From contig NZ_CP137559.1 in assembly GCF_019249725.2 (NCBI RefSeq), positions 2,687,501-2,751,500 of the forward strand: a stretch of 64,000 bases of DNA, written 5' to 3'. Position numbers and translations under genes: made by a program. The notes below the pieces were generated by a model. The model was not told where the DNA came from. It searched no databases and was given only the letters and a program-made list of their open reading frames with translations. Source of the DNA: Segatella hominis (GTDB lineage: Bacteria > Bacteroidota > Bacteroidia > Bacteroidales > Bacteroidaceae). This document shows positions 17,701-27,646 of the stretch, one piece after another. Numbering within the stretch: the first letter of the stretch is position 1; the number at the start of each line of letters is the position of its first letter.

Positions 17701-20700
17701 ACGCCATCACGATAGATGTTATAACCCACAGGGGTTTCCTCAGTATCGTTGCTGTTAGGAGCCACGTTTACGCGGATGTTCAAGTTACCGCTAATAGCCG
17801 ACTCAGCTGCAGTAAACCAGTTCTTGCCATCCACAGAGAGCAGGTTACCCTTGCCATTCACTGCCTTGCTGTCGTCGAGACTCAGAGGATGTACATCCGC
17901 ATCGTTCATGATCTGGAATGCGAAGATATAAGAATGTCCTGGCTTCAGGATAATATCCTTCTCCAATGGAATATCGGTGAATGAACCGTCATACTTGATT
18001 TCGCCTCTATATTTCTTGCTGTAGATAATCTTACCATCCTCATAGATACGAGGTGCAAGATAGGTAACTGTGTTAACCAACTGGATGGAAACAGAAGAAA
18101 CCTTCTTGTTGCGGTAAGGAATATAATCTTCAGCATCCCACTTGGCACCTGCGAAGAAATAACCGCCTGAAGCCAGACCCAGCTCATCCTCGTGCTTGCC
18201 GGTAGCCCAGCTCATGGTATCACGATGGGCAGCCTCTAACAATGGAGAATCCCAGTTCAGGTGAACATTCTTGTTGTTCTTGATGCTTGAAGTGAGGTTG
18301 AGAGGAGCATAATACTGAGCACCCTCGCTGACGAAGGCTACTACAGAATCGCTCTTTGCCGACTCCTTGCCATTATAGACCGCTGTCACCTGATAAGAAT
18401 ACTTGCCGTAAACCAGCTTGGTATCCGTGAACTGCATCTCCTTCACTGGAGCAGCATTCACCTTCACGTGGTTGCGATATACATTATATCCATCTGCCAC
18501 AGCTGCACCATTGCCCTTAGCCCATGTGAGGACGGCAGAGGCAGCCTTAGGCTCAGCCTTCAGGCTCAACGGACGTGGAGCAGAAGACTCAGATGTGGCA
18601 TTCAGGTTGAAACTGATGGTCTGTGCTTCCAACTCTGGGTTGGTGAACAAAGTAGCTGTTGTAGCATAGCTGTCGCCCTTCTTTGCCTCCAGAGCATCGA
18701 GACCTACGTTGATTACCTGCTCTGCACCCGGCTCCAGCGTACCATGCTTAGGAGAGAGGTTGAGCCACTTGTTGGTCTCTGCCAGGGTATAGTTGAATAC
18801 CAGGTTAGGACTCTGGTTGAGTATTCCCATCAGAACCAACTTGCCTGGAACTACATCCATAGAAGAGAACAGACCGCAGACATAGTTCTGACCAGTGGCC
18901 TGACCACCCAATACATAACCAGGAACATCGGTCAATACGTGCTTCACATTTGTCAATACACCCCTGGCGATGTCATACTGACGGAGCTGCAGCTTATCAA
19001 ACTTATTTGAAGACTCGGCAGTCATATCAGACAACCAGAGGTATGGACCTCCAGGAGTTACGTTATCGTAGGCAGAACCATAGACAGCGATGTTGCCATC
19101 AGTAGTCAAGGCAGCCATCTTACGGATGAACTTACCCTTGCGGTCAACCAATCCGATGGTTGTAAAGGTACCAATCCAGAAGCCGTCGTAGGCTGGATCG
19201 TAGGTACAGTGGGTAATCTTCAAGTCGGAAACACCACCCACGGTGATGATATCCACGATGCGACGGTTGTCGAAATCGATTTTGAAGATACGGTTAGACC
19301 AGTCGCTGCCGTAGAAGTAGCGGCCGTCGAAGGCAAGGTCGTAGAGCTTGTAATACATCTCTGGGATAGAGAACTGCTCGATGAACTTACCGTTCTTGTC
19401 GTACTTCCAGAACTTACCCAACTCTACGGAAGAGGTGGTATAGTAGTACTCACCATCGAAGGCGATAGACCTCTGCAAGTCGCCGGAGGTGTTCCATGAT
19501 GGCATGGTTTCCCAACGGTGAGAGATGTCGCCGGTGCCCTTGTTGGTATTCTCCTTGAGATACCAGATCAAAGGACCGTTACCCTCGTTCTTGATGGTGA
19601 AGTTCTTGGTGATGTTAGCCTCAGCCTCCAGGTCTGCACTCACGGTGTTGGCAGAAAGCGCTACCTTTGGAGCCTCCAAATTGGCTGTGAAGTTGTTGGT
19701 ACCATCGGCCTTGACGGTCCATGTACCCTTATACTCGTTGTAGCCCTCACGGATGATACTTACGGTATAAGTACCCTCCTCTATCTGGTCGAGCTTGAGC
19801 ACACCATTCTTATCGGTAGTCTCGCTGATTACAGCACCGTTATCGCCAGTCAGGGTAACAGGACATCTGGAGATGGTGCCAGATGGAGTCTTGACACTCA
19901 GCTGTCCCTTCGCCCAAACCGGGTTCCATACCTTCACATCGTCTACGTACCAATAGTTAATCCACTTGGCATCGTCGCCATGCGCACGGAAACGGATCTT
20001 GAACAGGTTATTGCTCAGATATTCACCGATAGGATAGGTATAAGTTGTCCAGTCGAAGCCACCAGAGTAGTTGTCGAATACATCGAGACCTTCCCAGGTC
20101 TTTCCGCCATCGCAGCTCAACTCTACCTCCATGTAGTCAACATTGGTCTGCTCACTGTTGCGGAGACGCAGGTTGAAACGCAGGTAGGTATTGTCCTTGT
20201 TTGGAGTATTCAGCTCGCGGCTCTCCAGTGCCTGGTTGTAATTGGTCAAAGCCGACCAGCTGTAGGTAGCGGATGGGTCAACCAATCCATACTCGTAGTA
20301 GTCGATAGACCACTTGCTCTCCTTGTTGTTGTCGAGGTTCACGGTAGTCCACTTGTCGGCATGGAGCGTCCAGTCGTCGAAGTCGTCCTCGAAAGGCAAC
20401 AGGCGGATATCCGGAACGCTCACCTTCAGAGGTTCACTCTGGGCAGACTCCTGACCATTCTGATGAACGGCAGTCACCGTATAGGTAAAGTCAGCATAGT
20501 CTGGCACATTATCCGTGAAGCGTGCAGAATCCATAGGAGTCTCGTTCACCTTATTGCCGTCACGATAAACATTGAAGCCCACCACAGGGTTGGCAGCAGC
20601 CAGCTGTTTCTTGCTCCGGGTAGGGCGAATCTTGTTGGTTCCCACGAAGATGTCGTCGAGCATCATCATGAATCCACTCTCAGAAACGCAGTTGATGGTT

Positions 20701-21470
20701 ACATACTTCGCCTCCTTAGGAATGTTATACTTCACGAGTGTCCAAGCCGCAGGCAGTTCCACGTATGGACCTTCGTTCACATACTTGAAGTCGGAAGGAC
20801 GCTTGCCGGTGGTAGAATAACCTACGCGAACACGCTCAGCGGCAAAGTTGTCGCCCTCGATCTTGTAAGTGCGAGCCATGAAACTAAACTGGAAGTCCCG
20901 GTCGAAGTTCAACTCTGGCGAAATGATGTAGTCGTTGTTCTTATCGTCGATAGAACTGAAATCCACCAGCATCTTCTTGCCAGAATAAGGCTGAAAATTT
21001 GGATTCTCGTTCACCGCAGGAGAGGTTTCCCAAGGGTTCACGACCACGAAAGCCATCTTCTGACCCTGAGTTGGGAAGGTACAAGCCTGCCAGGTATAGG
21101 TATTGTTATTATCGGCGTCGATATACGACCAGCCCACGTTACCAGCTGAATTGATGGCAAAGTCCTGATGATTCTCGAAATCATCGAAGTAGCCATCGGT
21201 CTTTTCTGGTGAAATCCAGCTCAACTTCACCGTCTTGTCGTTCACACCCATCAGTTGGAGTCCGTAAGGCACACCTTCGGCATTGCCTTCCACCTTCATT
21301 TTGGTATAGCGAACGACAGGTGCCTTGCGAGACTGAGCCACGAAATTCTCCGATGGCTTCACCTTTTCGCCTTCACCCTTCTTTCCATCAGTCAGCGCAT
21401 CCACCGAAGCCCATACAGCTCCGCAGGTCATTGCCGCCAACAAGATGGCAGAATATTTATAATGTTTCAT
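14730..21470 (-). CDS. Very large type IX secreted multidomain protein (adhesin-like)
   Basis: A 2246-residue surface protein of unknown role. A signal peptide (MKHYKYSAILLAAMTCGAVWA) is followed by repeated fibronectin-III-like units with the recurring pattern GYNVYRDG-K-VN, found at least six times. There are choice-of-anchor/cleaved-adhesin-like beta-sandwich domains (FDDFENHQD near the N-terminus, LPFEDDFDDWTLHADKW further on), a carboxypeptidase-regulatory-like segment (SVKTPSGTISRCPVTLTGD), and two beta-propeller-like regions (IAFDGEYYYTTS; MAVATDGKYIYTS). The last 70 residues form a type IX sorting domain (VAVYAADGKLV, LPAGTYIVKVGHDTVKVRV). Similar adhesin domains occur in gingipains. 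It follows the M6 protease gene by 47 bp and is probably co-transcribed with it. No catalytic motif was seen. Confidence 0.85.
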   Translation of the reverse strand: MKHYKYSAILLAAMTCGAVWASVDALTDGKKGEGEKVKPSENFVAQSRKAPVVRYTKMKVEGNAEGVPYGLQLMGVNDKTVKLSWISPEKTDGYFDDFENHQDFAINSAGNVGWSYIDADNNNTYTWQACTFPTQGQKMAFVVVNPWETSPAVNENPNFQPYSGKKMLVDFSSIDDKNNDYIISPELNFDRDFQFSFMARTYKIEGDNFAAERVRVGYSTTGKRPSDFKYVNEGPYVELPAAWTLVKYNIPKEAKYVTINCVSESGFMMMLDDIFVGTNKIRPTRSKKQLAAANPVVGFNVYRDGNKVNETPMDSARFTDNVPDYADFTYTVTAVHQNGQESAQSEPLKVSVPDIRLLPFEDDFDDWTLHADKWTTVNLDNNKESKWSIDYYEYGLVDPSATYSWSALTNYNQALESRELNTPNKDNTYLRFNLRLRNSEQTNVDYMEVELSCDGGKTWEGLDVFDNYSGGFDWTTYTYPIGEYLSNNLFKIRFRAHGDDAKWINYWYVDDVKVWNPVWAKGQLSVKTPSGTISRCPVTLTGDNGAVISETTDKNGVLKLDQIEEGTYTVSIIREGYNEYKGTWTVKADGTNNFTANLEAPKVALSANTVSADLEAEANITKNFTIKNEGNGPLIWYLKENTNKGTGDISHRWETMPSWNTSGDLQRSIAFDGEYYYTTSSVELGKFWKYDKNGKFIEQFSIPEMYYKLYDLAFDGRYFYGSDWSNRIFKIDFDNRRIVDIITVGGVSDLKITHCTYDPAYDGFWIGTFTTIGLVDRKGKFIRKMAALTTDGNIAVYGSAYDNVTPGGPYLWLSDMTAESSNKFDKLQLRQYDIARGVLTNVKHVLTDVPGYVLGGQATGQNYVCGLFSSMDVVPGKLVLMGILNQSPNLVFNYTLAETNKWLNLSPKHGTLEPGAEQVINVGLDALEAKKGDSYATTATLFTNPELEAQTISFNLNATSESSAPRPLSLKAEPKAASAVLTWAKGNGAAVADGYNVYRNHVKVNAAPVKEMQFTDTKLVYGKYSYQVTAVYNGKESAKSDSVVAFVSEGAQYYAPLNLTSSIKNNKNVHLNWDSPLLEAAHRDTMSWATGKHEDELGLASGGYFFAGAKWDAEDYIPYRNKKVSSVSIQLVNTVTYLAPRIYEDGKIIYSKKYRGEIKYDGSFTDIPLEKDIILKPGHSYIFAFQIMNDADVHPLSLDDSKAVNGKGNLLSVDGKNWFTAAESAISGNLNIRVNVAPNSNDTEETPVGYNIYRDGVKVNSIPVAGQSFDDVLSNAGTYSYQVTSVYADGGESEFGGKTSVEAYAIENQTAPHHLDATVTRNRDISLRWDAPTVSEMSIPADVAKRPVTTDAAMPEFVREFDGAKSSMAVATDGKYIYTSIYNEDGRIDVFSMDGKKVKSCVVSDIDGIRNLAYDGQYLYAGDYSTKMHVINPVTMKLMKSIDISEYSRHLAYIPTLDGGKGGFEVGDWETSIYMAKDGSKLATGPVLKGASGTAYYDGKLYAFEQGNEANAYTIGIYDMASGERVGSLDMGKYLEIDNISSYKAGGMSSFVSPEGITYMLLALQRQGAATKFVVLDMGGLKTVAGYNVYRNGEKLNGEPLTRRFYQETMSQEGNYDYSVETVYIDGTTSAKSAVATATIVASGDAKVPENVQAVQSTYGYNVLLSFKDPDMYKTAASVNSFESSVNDTEVFGAEGESYKSNWMVSSDYSFDGSKSIVAAQKAEAFGVVKAEGMKYVRLAARNADDHKGNGTFDIYYSVGGTHRDNFIRLQTVTTTEQWQDVMCELPEGTEYIGLAKAAGNPDQYIDGVSFYKEAPQTDCYGFDIYRNGEKITASPVQGISYVDHNLLIGHYDYQVKLVTKNSAESELSDAVSLDLYYDNGSLAPTSLRVENNGGTRNLTWQTPALGEPIYLRWHDGNCYDAAGQPNGGAFFAGVNWFAEDLKDYGHLALSDVEVYINQVPDALYVLVYQNNTLVRQQFVPSLKEYAFNTIHLDEPLPIDPTKSLRVAVYVEHNQITVPLGYDKGPARSGRGDLYSSDGISWSTMEDSGADIDANWNISVGLSPYSPASSMKARKQGAEVLTFKPKANVSAAPLKVAHVAQGATSQKNAFLGYNVYLNGDKLNNDFISGNSYTDNSSVVGNYLEYQVAAAYSVTGEQYSNKVTLVVTGIDGVTADKLKITIAGSTLRIVGAHAGDKVAVYAADGKLVVNSVVTDDYVQNISLSLLPAGTYIVKVGHDTVKVRVSHR

Positions 21471-21517
21471 AAATGTTCTATTTGATGCTATGAGTTATTA
21501 TTAAAAAACTTGCACGA

Positions 21518-24500
21518 TTATCTGATGATAATCTTGGTGCGATACGTCTTTCCCTCGCCCGATACGGCGATGACGGCAAAGCCTGTACCCGCAGGTGCCT
21601 GGAAGCTCATGCTACCAGAGTTAGCCACGCCAGAGAAGAGCTGTATGCCGGCTGCCGAAACACAGTTTACGGTGTAGCCTGGCTTGATGCCGTTCACCTG
21701 TACGTTGCCGCCGTTCACACTGAAGCTGATGCCAGAATCGCCTATCACGTCGGTGATGGCTGTGGAAGTGCTTGCCTGGTAGTAGGCAGGGACAGACTCG
21801 TCGTAGTAGAGGCCGTTCCAGCCGGATGATACCCATACACGGTACTTGCCCTCATCGTACTCGCCGTCTTCCTTGTTCTTGATAGGCACCGCTGTGGCAT
21901 TTCCTACAGAACCGGCAGCCAACTTCTCGTATTCCTTGCCATCGTTGTAGATGAGGGTGAGGTACTTGATGCGTCCGTTTCTGCCACCATGCTTGAAGTT
22001 GAAGCGCAGCTGTCTGTACTTCTTGCCCTCCAGGTAGTCCTTGTACTGTTCTTCCTGACCCTCGGAGTCATACTCCTTCAGGCTGATTTTGGCACCTACG
22101 GCGGTCCATGTCTTGCCGTCCTGGGTTCCCTCCACGGAAAGTTCTGACGTACCGAGAGGACCGGATGTGGTGACGATGAAGTTGCAGCCCGTGATACCCT
22201 CTGGACAATCCTGTGTGGTGACGGAGCCGCTGCCACGGAACTCTACGGATCCTGTGCCCAATACCACGTTACCCTTCACGTTCTGGTATGAATCGATTGG
22301 CGTGAACTCAGACACGGAGTTGGTCTTCGTGGTCTCTCTTGCCAGACACAGATAGTAGTCTGTTGCACCAGCCACTGGCGACCATGATGCGGTGAGCATG
22401 TTGTCAGCAGTGCGCTCAAGCTTCACGTTCTGTGGCGTGTCGAGCTTCTGTGTCACCATCACGTCCCAGAGCCAGAGGTCGTTCTGCAACCTCTCTGAGC
22501 ATACACGGAAGGCTACGTAGATGTCCTTGCCGACAAACTGGCTCAGATCTACCTCCTCCATGTGCTGTGCGCCGAAGTAATCGGCAAAAGAAAAACGCTT
22601 TACTACGTGGAAGTCGTTGATATCGTTAGTCTTGGTAGATACCAATACGTCCAGGTTCTCTACGCCGATAGCACCACCTTCTTGGGTTATTACGCCACGT
22701 GTGAAGAACAGGGTTCCCTTCTCCGGCACATGGATGCGGCGGCGACCGATGAGGTAGTCATCTGCGTCGTTCCAATAGTTGAGTGAGTAGTGGACAGCTC
22801 CCTGGTTTTCGTCCTGGAACCATGTGGTACCGTCGCCGTTGTTATCTACGATTTTCCAACCGTCAGGATTTCCGTCGCTCCACTGCTTGAAGTCTTGGTA
22901 GAATGGGGTGTTGAGCGTTACGTTGGCGTATGCCCACTCGGTAGTGAATGGAACCGGTGAACCATATACCATGCTGCCATCGCTCATTTTCATGTAAGAG
23001 CGTACGCTGTAGGTGGTTCCTGGCTGCAGGCTCTTGGCTGTGAAAGAAGCATTCTTGATATCTTCCACCTTTCCTGCTGCGCTCACGCCATCGCTGAGGG
23101 TTGGGTCGGCAGAAGCGCCTTCCTTCCAGCAGAAGCCTACCTCGTCCACATCTACCTTGTTGCTCTCGACGTTTGCCTTGAAGGTTGCCTGTGTATCGTA
23201 AATCTTCTCTGGCACAAGTGTCTTGATGAAGTTCCACTTGCTGGTACCGCCATTAACCTGGAACATCACGTTGCCGTCCTGCTCCATGATATTGGTGATA
23301 GGCACGTTAACCGGTTCCTTCGCCCAATTCAGGGAATTAGGTGTGGTGGTATCTGTGAAAGATGTATTGGCAGATTTACCTGGATAGGTATCGCCGCTAC
23401 GGGTCACCTCGTTGTCGATGCCGTCGGCTGGCACGATATACATGCAGCGATGCTTGGCGCTGTTGTTTGGTCCGTTGATATCCCACCAGTCTTTCTTCAT
23501 CTCATCGGTATAGTCGTAATGAGTGATGAGCAGACCATGACCTGGGATATACTTGTCCCAACCCGTCTGCTGGCGGTTTTCCAGGATGAACCACTCCATA
23601 CCTGTACCTGGTGTACGGTCTGGCTGGCAGTTGATGAAGCGCGCCTTGTTGTCGGCGATGGCAGTGAGGGTAACATCCTCAGGGTTCTTCACCTCTACGA
23701 TGTCCTCGCCTTCCTTCATCCAGCCCAGCTGCATACGCTCGAATGCCATCAGGCAAGGAGGAGTGCGGCTGTCGTTGTTGTAACTACCTGAAGCATAAAG
23801 GCTGTAGGCACCTGGGTCGATACCCTTACCATTGCTGGTATCATCGGTATCATACATATCCTTGAGACCCAGCACATGGCCGAACTCATGGGTGAAGGTT
23901 CCGATACCATCCATAGATGGAACTACAGGAGTACCAGGCATACCTACCAGCTCGGCAGAGCAGGAATAGTCGTGAATCAGCACGCCATCGATGGTGGTGT
24001 TGTCGTCCAGATACCAGCTGTGTGGCCAGATATCATCATCATTGGCAGTACTTGCCTCGCTATATCCGGCATAGATTACGTAGCAGTTGTCCATGATGCC
24101 ATCGCCATCGTTATCAAACTGGCGGAAATCCATATCAGGATTGTTCTTCTTGGCGAGTTCCACAGCCTCCTTCACCATGTCGCGTGGGTTGGTATCAGTA
24201 CCGTTGGTGTCGCTGCTGTTGCCACCATAGTAGGCTGTTGGCTTGGAAAGGGTGTATGGCCCCACTACCTTGAAGTTAGGGATAAACTGACCCATGGAAT
24301 TGTCGCGGTAATAATCCTTCACGCTACCCGTACCACCGTTCTCGCTGTAGCCAGGCTGGTTCAGCCAGTGGTCGAAGTCCTGCTGGGTGTGGCGCAATAC
24401 GCTATCCTGGAAGTTAACCAGGACCACCAGATACTGCGATTCCTTGACAGCAGCTTCGCCGCTTCGTGTTTCAACAGCATACTTGTGGGGAGCCACGATA

Positions 24501-24901
24501 CGGCGGCTCAGGAACTTGTTAGGCGCCTTCTTCATGATAGGGGTTCCGCTCAAGATGTCGGCAGTGGCATCTTTCGCACTGATCAGTGACTCCAGGAGTT
24601 TCTTCTCCTTGTCGGAGCGCACATCCACATTGTGTGCTCTCTGCTTGGTCATCACTTTCTTCTGGGTTTTCTTGTCGTAATCCACGTAACAGAAATAACC
24701 CTTCTTGTCTTTGTTCAGGAGAAATCCATCCGTGGTAGTAACGAAGTGGAAATTCTCATCACCTTGTATTCTTACCAACAAGGTGGTGCCGTCAGGCTGC
24801 CGCATCATGATTGGATGGGGATATGCCTTGATAGCCCAAGTGGCTTGGGTATATCCCGCACACAATACGGAAGCCAAAAGCAGTCTTTTGAGACCTCTCA
24901 T
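21518..24901 (-). CDS. Secreted M6-family metalloprotease with type IX sorting tail
   Basis: Zinc protease of the immune-inhibitor-A type. A signal peptide ends at QATWA. The propeptide-like start (AYPHPIMMRQPDGTTLLVRI) is typical of the M6 group. The active site HEFGHVLGLKDMYD (about residue 336) has the HExxH pair and third ligand region, with YSLYASGSYNN following. Downstream are a beta-sandwich domain with FYQDFKQWSDGNPDGW, a fibronectin-like domain (VKLERTADNMLTASWSPVAG) and a C-terminal sorting domain (GIQLFSGVANSG to TYRTKIIIR). The length of 1127 residues is larger than the basic family because of these additions. It is followed 47 bp later by the giant adhesin-like gene. A second M6 protease, encoded at 33.5 kb, belongs to the divergent SusC/SusD operon. 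Confidence 0.92.
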   Translation of the reverse strand: MRGLKRLLLASVLCAGYTQATWAIKAYPHPIMMRQPDGTTLLVRIQGDENFHFVTTTDGFLLNKDKKGYFCYVDYDKKTQKKVMTKQRAHNVDVRSDKEKKLLESLISAKDATADILSGTPIMKKAPNKFLSRRIVAPHKYAVETRSGEAAVKESQYLVVLVNFQDSVLRHTQQDFDHWLNQPGYSENGGTGSVKDYYRDNSMGQFIPNFKVVGPYTLSKPTAYYGGNSSDTNGTDTNPRDMVKEAVELAKKNNPDMDFRQFDNDGDGIMDNCYVIYAGYSEASTANDDDIWPHSWYLDDNTTIDGVLIHDYSCSAELVGMPGTPVVPSMDGIGTFTHEFGHVLGLKDMYDTDDTSNGKGIDPGAYSLYASGSYNNDSRTPPCLMAFERMQLGWMKEGEDIVEVKNPEDVTLTAIADNKARFINCQPDRTPGTGMEWFILENRQQTGWDKYIPGHGLLITHYDYTDEMKKDWWDINGPNNSAKHRCMYIVPADGIDNEVTRSGDTYPGKSANTSFTDTTTPNSLNWAKEPVNVPITNIMEQDGNVMFQVNGGTSKWNFIKTLVPEKIYDTQATFKANVESNKVDVDEVGFCWKEGASADPTLSDGVSAAGKVEDIKNASFTAKSLQPGTTYSVRSYMKMSDGSMVYGSPVPFTTEWAYANVTLNTPFYQDFKQWSDGNPDGWKIVDNNGDGTTWFQDENQGAVHYSLNYWNDADDYLIGRRRIHVPEKGTLFFTRGVITQEGGAIGVENLDVLVSTKTNDINDFHVVKRFSFADYFGAQHMEEVDLSQFVGKDIYVAFRVCSERLQNDLWLWDVMVTQKLDTPQNVKLERTADNMLTASWSPVAGATDYYLCLARETTKTNSVSEFTPIDSYQNVKGNVVLGTGSVEFRGSGSVTTQDCPEGITGCNFIVTTSGPLGTSELSVEGTQDGKTWTAVGAKISLKEYDSEGQEEQYKDYLEGKKYRQLRFNFKHGGRNGRIKYLTLIYNDGKEYEKLAAGSVGNATAVPIKNKEDGEYDEGKYRVWVSSGWNGLYYDESVPAYYQASTSTAITDVIGDSGISFSVNGGNVQVNGIKPGYTVNCVSAAGIQLFSGVANSGSMSFQAPAGTGFAVIAVSGEGKTYRTKIIIR

Positions 24902-24958
24902 AGTTTTCTCGTTTTTTAATGTGTATTATTAATAAATGCTTAATTCTCTTCTCTTTTT

Positions 24959-25036
24959 CTGTTGTAACAACAGGCCTAAAGCAAGTGGCATTTTGACGAA
25001 AAAAGGGCGCAGGCGGAGTTTTTGTACCCCACTTGC
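24959..25036. repeat. Intergenic dyads between two secreted-protein genes
   Basis: The 176-bp gap holds a perfect dyad CTGTTGT-A-ACAACAG (24959-24973) and a wide inverted repeat GCAAGTGG (24981-24988)/CCACTTGC (25029-25036). No TAnnTTTG box in the minus orientation was found, so these may be processing, attenuation or operator sites inside one transcript. Confidence 0.4.
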
Positions 25037-25077
25037 ACCTTTTTTATATTATATATGCGCCATCATGCTAAGACCCA

Positions 25078-27558
25078 TTACTTCTTGATGACAACCTTCT
25101 TAGTCTTACCATTAGACTTGATGATATATACACCATTGCCAGAAATCTGGTCTACCTGAGTACCATCCATCTTGAAGATAGATACCTTGCTGTTGCCAGC
25201 TGCCTCGATGTTCCAGATGCCAGTTGCATCGTTATTCATCCATGTGAAGTCGGTAGCACCGTATGAATCAACAAACTGGAAGTAAACATCACCAGCTGCT
25301 TTCATCTCCTTGGTAAACTCATAAACGTAAGAGCCATCAGGCAGCTGTACGTAATTGGTTCTTACCTCCTCGGCATTGGCGCCATTCTTGGCATCCTCCA
25401 GACTGTTATAGAGGGCAGTCATCAAGTAACCGCTCAGACGGAAGGTGGTTGTACCAGCAGGGAGTGAAGCCTTCATCCATACAGGAGTACTGCGGGAAGC
25501 ACCTGTAATTGTTACGGTCTTACCCTTGGTGATAACCAATGGATTGGTTACAGTTTCACCTGGCTCAGCCTCATGCTTGGTAAACTTGATCTTGCTACCG
25601 GTAACCTTACCTGCGATAACGCAGTGGATATAGAGCTTATCGCCCTTGCTAACGATAACCTTACCCTTATATACGGTGACTGAAACACTACCAAAGTTCT
25701 CAGTACCCATCATGGTAGTTCCGTATGGCTCCTCATTCTTGAAGATTTCGATGCGGTCGCTGCCACCATTATAGCCTTGGTCGCAGGCGAAGTCGAGAAC
25801 ACCATCCTCAGTTACGTTATACTGCAACCAGAGGTCAGCAGCACCTGCCTTGGTGAATGTATATTCATCATCCTCCATGACGATAGGGTTGGTGCGAGAC
25901 TCACCGGCAGCGAACTCCTTCTCTTCCAGATACATGGTTGTACCCTGGGCTGCACCAGATACCTTAATCAGATAAGTGGTTCCGGCAGTAGCCTCGATAA
26001 AGAAGTCGGTACCCTTGTTGATGGCTGTGTATTCACCATCCCACTGGCCTGTACCTTTAGGGAAGCTGACGGTAACACCTGGTTCAACCTCCACATTGAG
26101 CTTGCCATTCTTGGTAGCTGTATATTTGAAGTATTCTGTGCCCTCTACGGTGATTTCGTTTTCACCCTCCACAGCTTCAGCTGGGTTTGTTGCAAGAGAA
26201 CCCTTCTCTACATCCAGATATGAAACCTTGAATGCCAATGGATTATCCTCATTGGCTGTAACCTTCAGGATATAAGTAATCTCGTAAGACTGGCCACCAA
26301 CGTAAGTCTTCAGCAAGCCATCCTTTACAGTAGCAGCACCATACTCGCCATTCTGCTGGTTGTAGAAGATGATAGAAGTAGCTGCATCGAAATTGGCATC
26401 AGTCTCAACCGTAACAAACTTCTCTGTGTTGGCAGGAACCGTGAGCTTATAATAATAGGTACCCTTGGCACTAGGCAAAGTCTTCTCTACAGGGAGTTCA
26501 GTCAATTCGAAGGCTGTATTCACAGTCTCACCTGGCTGGTAGGCCTGCATTTCTGCCTTGATTACATCCTCGGCAGCAGAATCCTGCAACTTGTTCACTA
26601 CAATATAATAGGTAGTACCTGTATAAGGAATCTCAACGCGAACATTATAGGTACCAGGCTCAGAAGAAGCCGCTACCTGCTGATAGGTGATATTGTTCAA
26701 GTTGGAATATACCTTTACCTGACCGCCAGCAAGCACAGCATCGCTGGAGATGTTCAGATAACCCGTCTTGGTAGGAGTATAAGTAAAGTAGTAGTCGCCC
26801 TTCTCGGCAGGTACCTTGTTCTCACCCTCGTTCAAGGCGAATGGCATCTCAAGAGAACCAGCCTTCACCTCTACGAGCTTAGAGTTTGTAACGACACTAC
26901 CCTGAAGATTCAGTGCGATGGTATAAGTCTTACCCTTCTCTACGCTCACTTTCAGTACATATCCGCCTGTAGCCTGATCATAGTTTGTAGAAGCATAATT
27001 ACCATTCACATTGGCACCTGAAACATAGCTTGAGAAAGCGAGCTGAAGCTGCGCAGTCTTCTCTGCTGTATAGGTAACATAGGCAGTAGTGTTCTCATAC
27101 TGAGCACCCAGCGGATTACCCAGGTACAACTCCTCACCTACCTTCAACTCGGCAGGATTCTCCTGAGAGAGACCCTTGCCATAAGAAGACATCTCAGACA
27201 AGTCGAGGTTGAAGCCCGACTCACCCATCATGTTCATAATGAAGTAATAGGTCTTACCCTTTTCCAAGGCATACGCTTTAGAAGGATACTTCAAGCCCGC
27301 ACCACCCAGGGTGAGCGAGTCTGTTCCTTCTACTGATGTAAATACAGTAGGAACATTGCTTGATCCAGACAATGGAGATACCTTGGCAAGATAGTTCTTG
27401 TCTGCTGTAAACTTCCAATAAGTGTTCTTAGCCTCACTGCTCTCTACCTTGTAGGTATTCTCACCATTCTTGGCATCGAGAGCTGATTCAATTGATGTCT
27501 GTGCCATTGCTGCAGAAGAAAGGCACAATGCTGTCGCAAAAAGTAAAACTTTTCTCAT
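25078..27558 (-). CDS. Secreted type IX cargo protein with repeated beta-sandwich domains
   Basis: An 826-residue exported protein of unknown function. A signal peptide ends at SSAAMAQ. At least six units repeat the pattern 'GENEI/KVPA/VE-x-GxYYFTYTPTKTGYLNI', for example EGENKVPAEKGDYYFTYTPT, EGENEITVEGTEYFKYTATK and KGTYYYKLTVPANTEKFVTV. They resemble bacterial pre-peptidase C-terminal-like beta-sandwiches, which often bind substrate or assist folding. The C-terminus (NSKVSIFKMDGTQVDQISG to TKKVVIKK) is a type IX sorting tail. No catalytic residues were recognised. It has its own consensus promoter and lies first in the minus-strand secreted-protein cluster, back to back with the SusC/SusD operon. 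Confidence 0.8.
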   Translation of the reverse strand: MRKVLLFATALCLSSAAMAQTSIESALDAKNGENTYKVESSEAKNTYWKFTADKNYLAKVSPLSGSSNVPTVFTSVEGTDSLTLGGAGLKYPSKAYALEKGKTYYFIMNMMGESGFNLDLSEMSSYGKGLSQENPAELKVGEELYLGNPLGAQYENTTAYVTYTAEKTAQLQLAFSSYVSGANVNGNYASTNYDQATGGYVLKVSVEKGKTYTIALNLQGSVVTNSKLVEVKAGSLEMPFALNEGENKVPAEKGDYYFTYTPTKTGYLNISSDAVLAGGQVKVYSNLNNITYQQVAASSEPGTYNVRVEIPYTGTTYYIVVNKLQDSAAEDVIKAEMQAYQPGETVNTAFELTELPVEKTLPSAKGTYYYKLTVPANTEKFVTVETDANFDAATSIIFYNQQNGEYGAATVKDGLLKTYVGGQSYEITYILKVTANEDNPLAFKVSYLDVEKGSLATNPAEAVEGENEITVEGTEYFKYTATKNGKLNVEVEPGVTVSFPKGTGQWDGEYTAINKGTDFFIEATAGTTYLIKVSGAAQGTTMYLEEKEFAAGESRTNPIVMEDDEYTFTKAGAADLWLQYNVTEDGVLDFACDQGYNGGSDRIEIFKNEEPYGTTMMGTENFGSVSVTVYKGKVIVSKGDKLYIHCVIAGKVTGSKIKFTKHEAEPGETVTNPLVITKGKTVTITGASRSTPVWMKASLPAGTTTFRLSGYLMTALYNSLEDAKNGANAEEVRTNYVQLPDGSYVYEFTKEMKAAGDVYFQFVDSYGATDFTWMNNDATGIWNIEAAGNSKVSIFKMDGTQVDQISGNGVYIIKSNGKTKKVVIKK

Positions 27559-27646
27559 ACTTTCGACTTTTTAAATTATGATATTTAAATTTATTATTCG
27601 TAACTCATCACGCACCTTTAGCGTTAATTTTCCTCTCATTTGGCGG

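Noticed and set aside
19518..21149. A 543-codon plus-strand open frame
   Set aside because: It lies antisense inside the large secreted-protein gene, has no promoter or domain, and results from that gene's codon bias.
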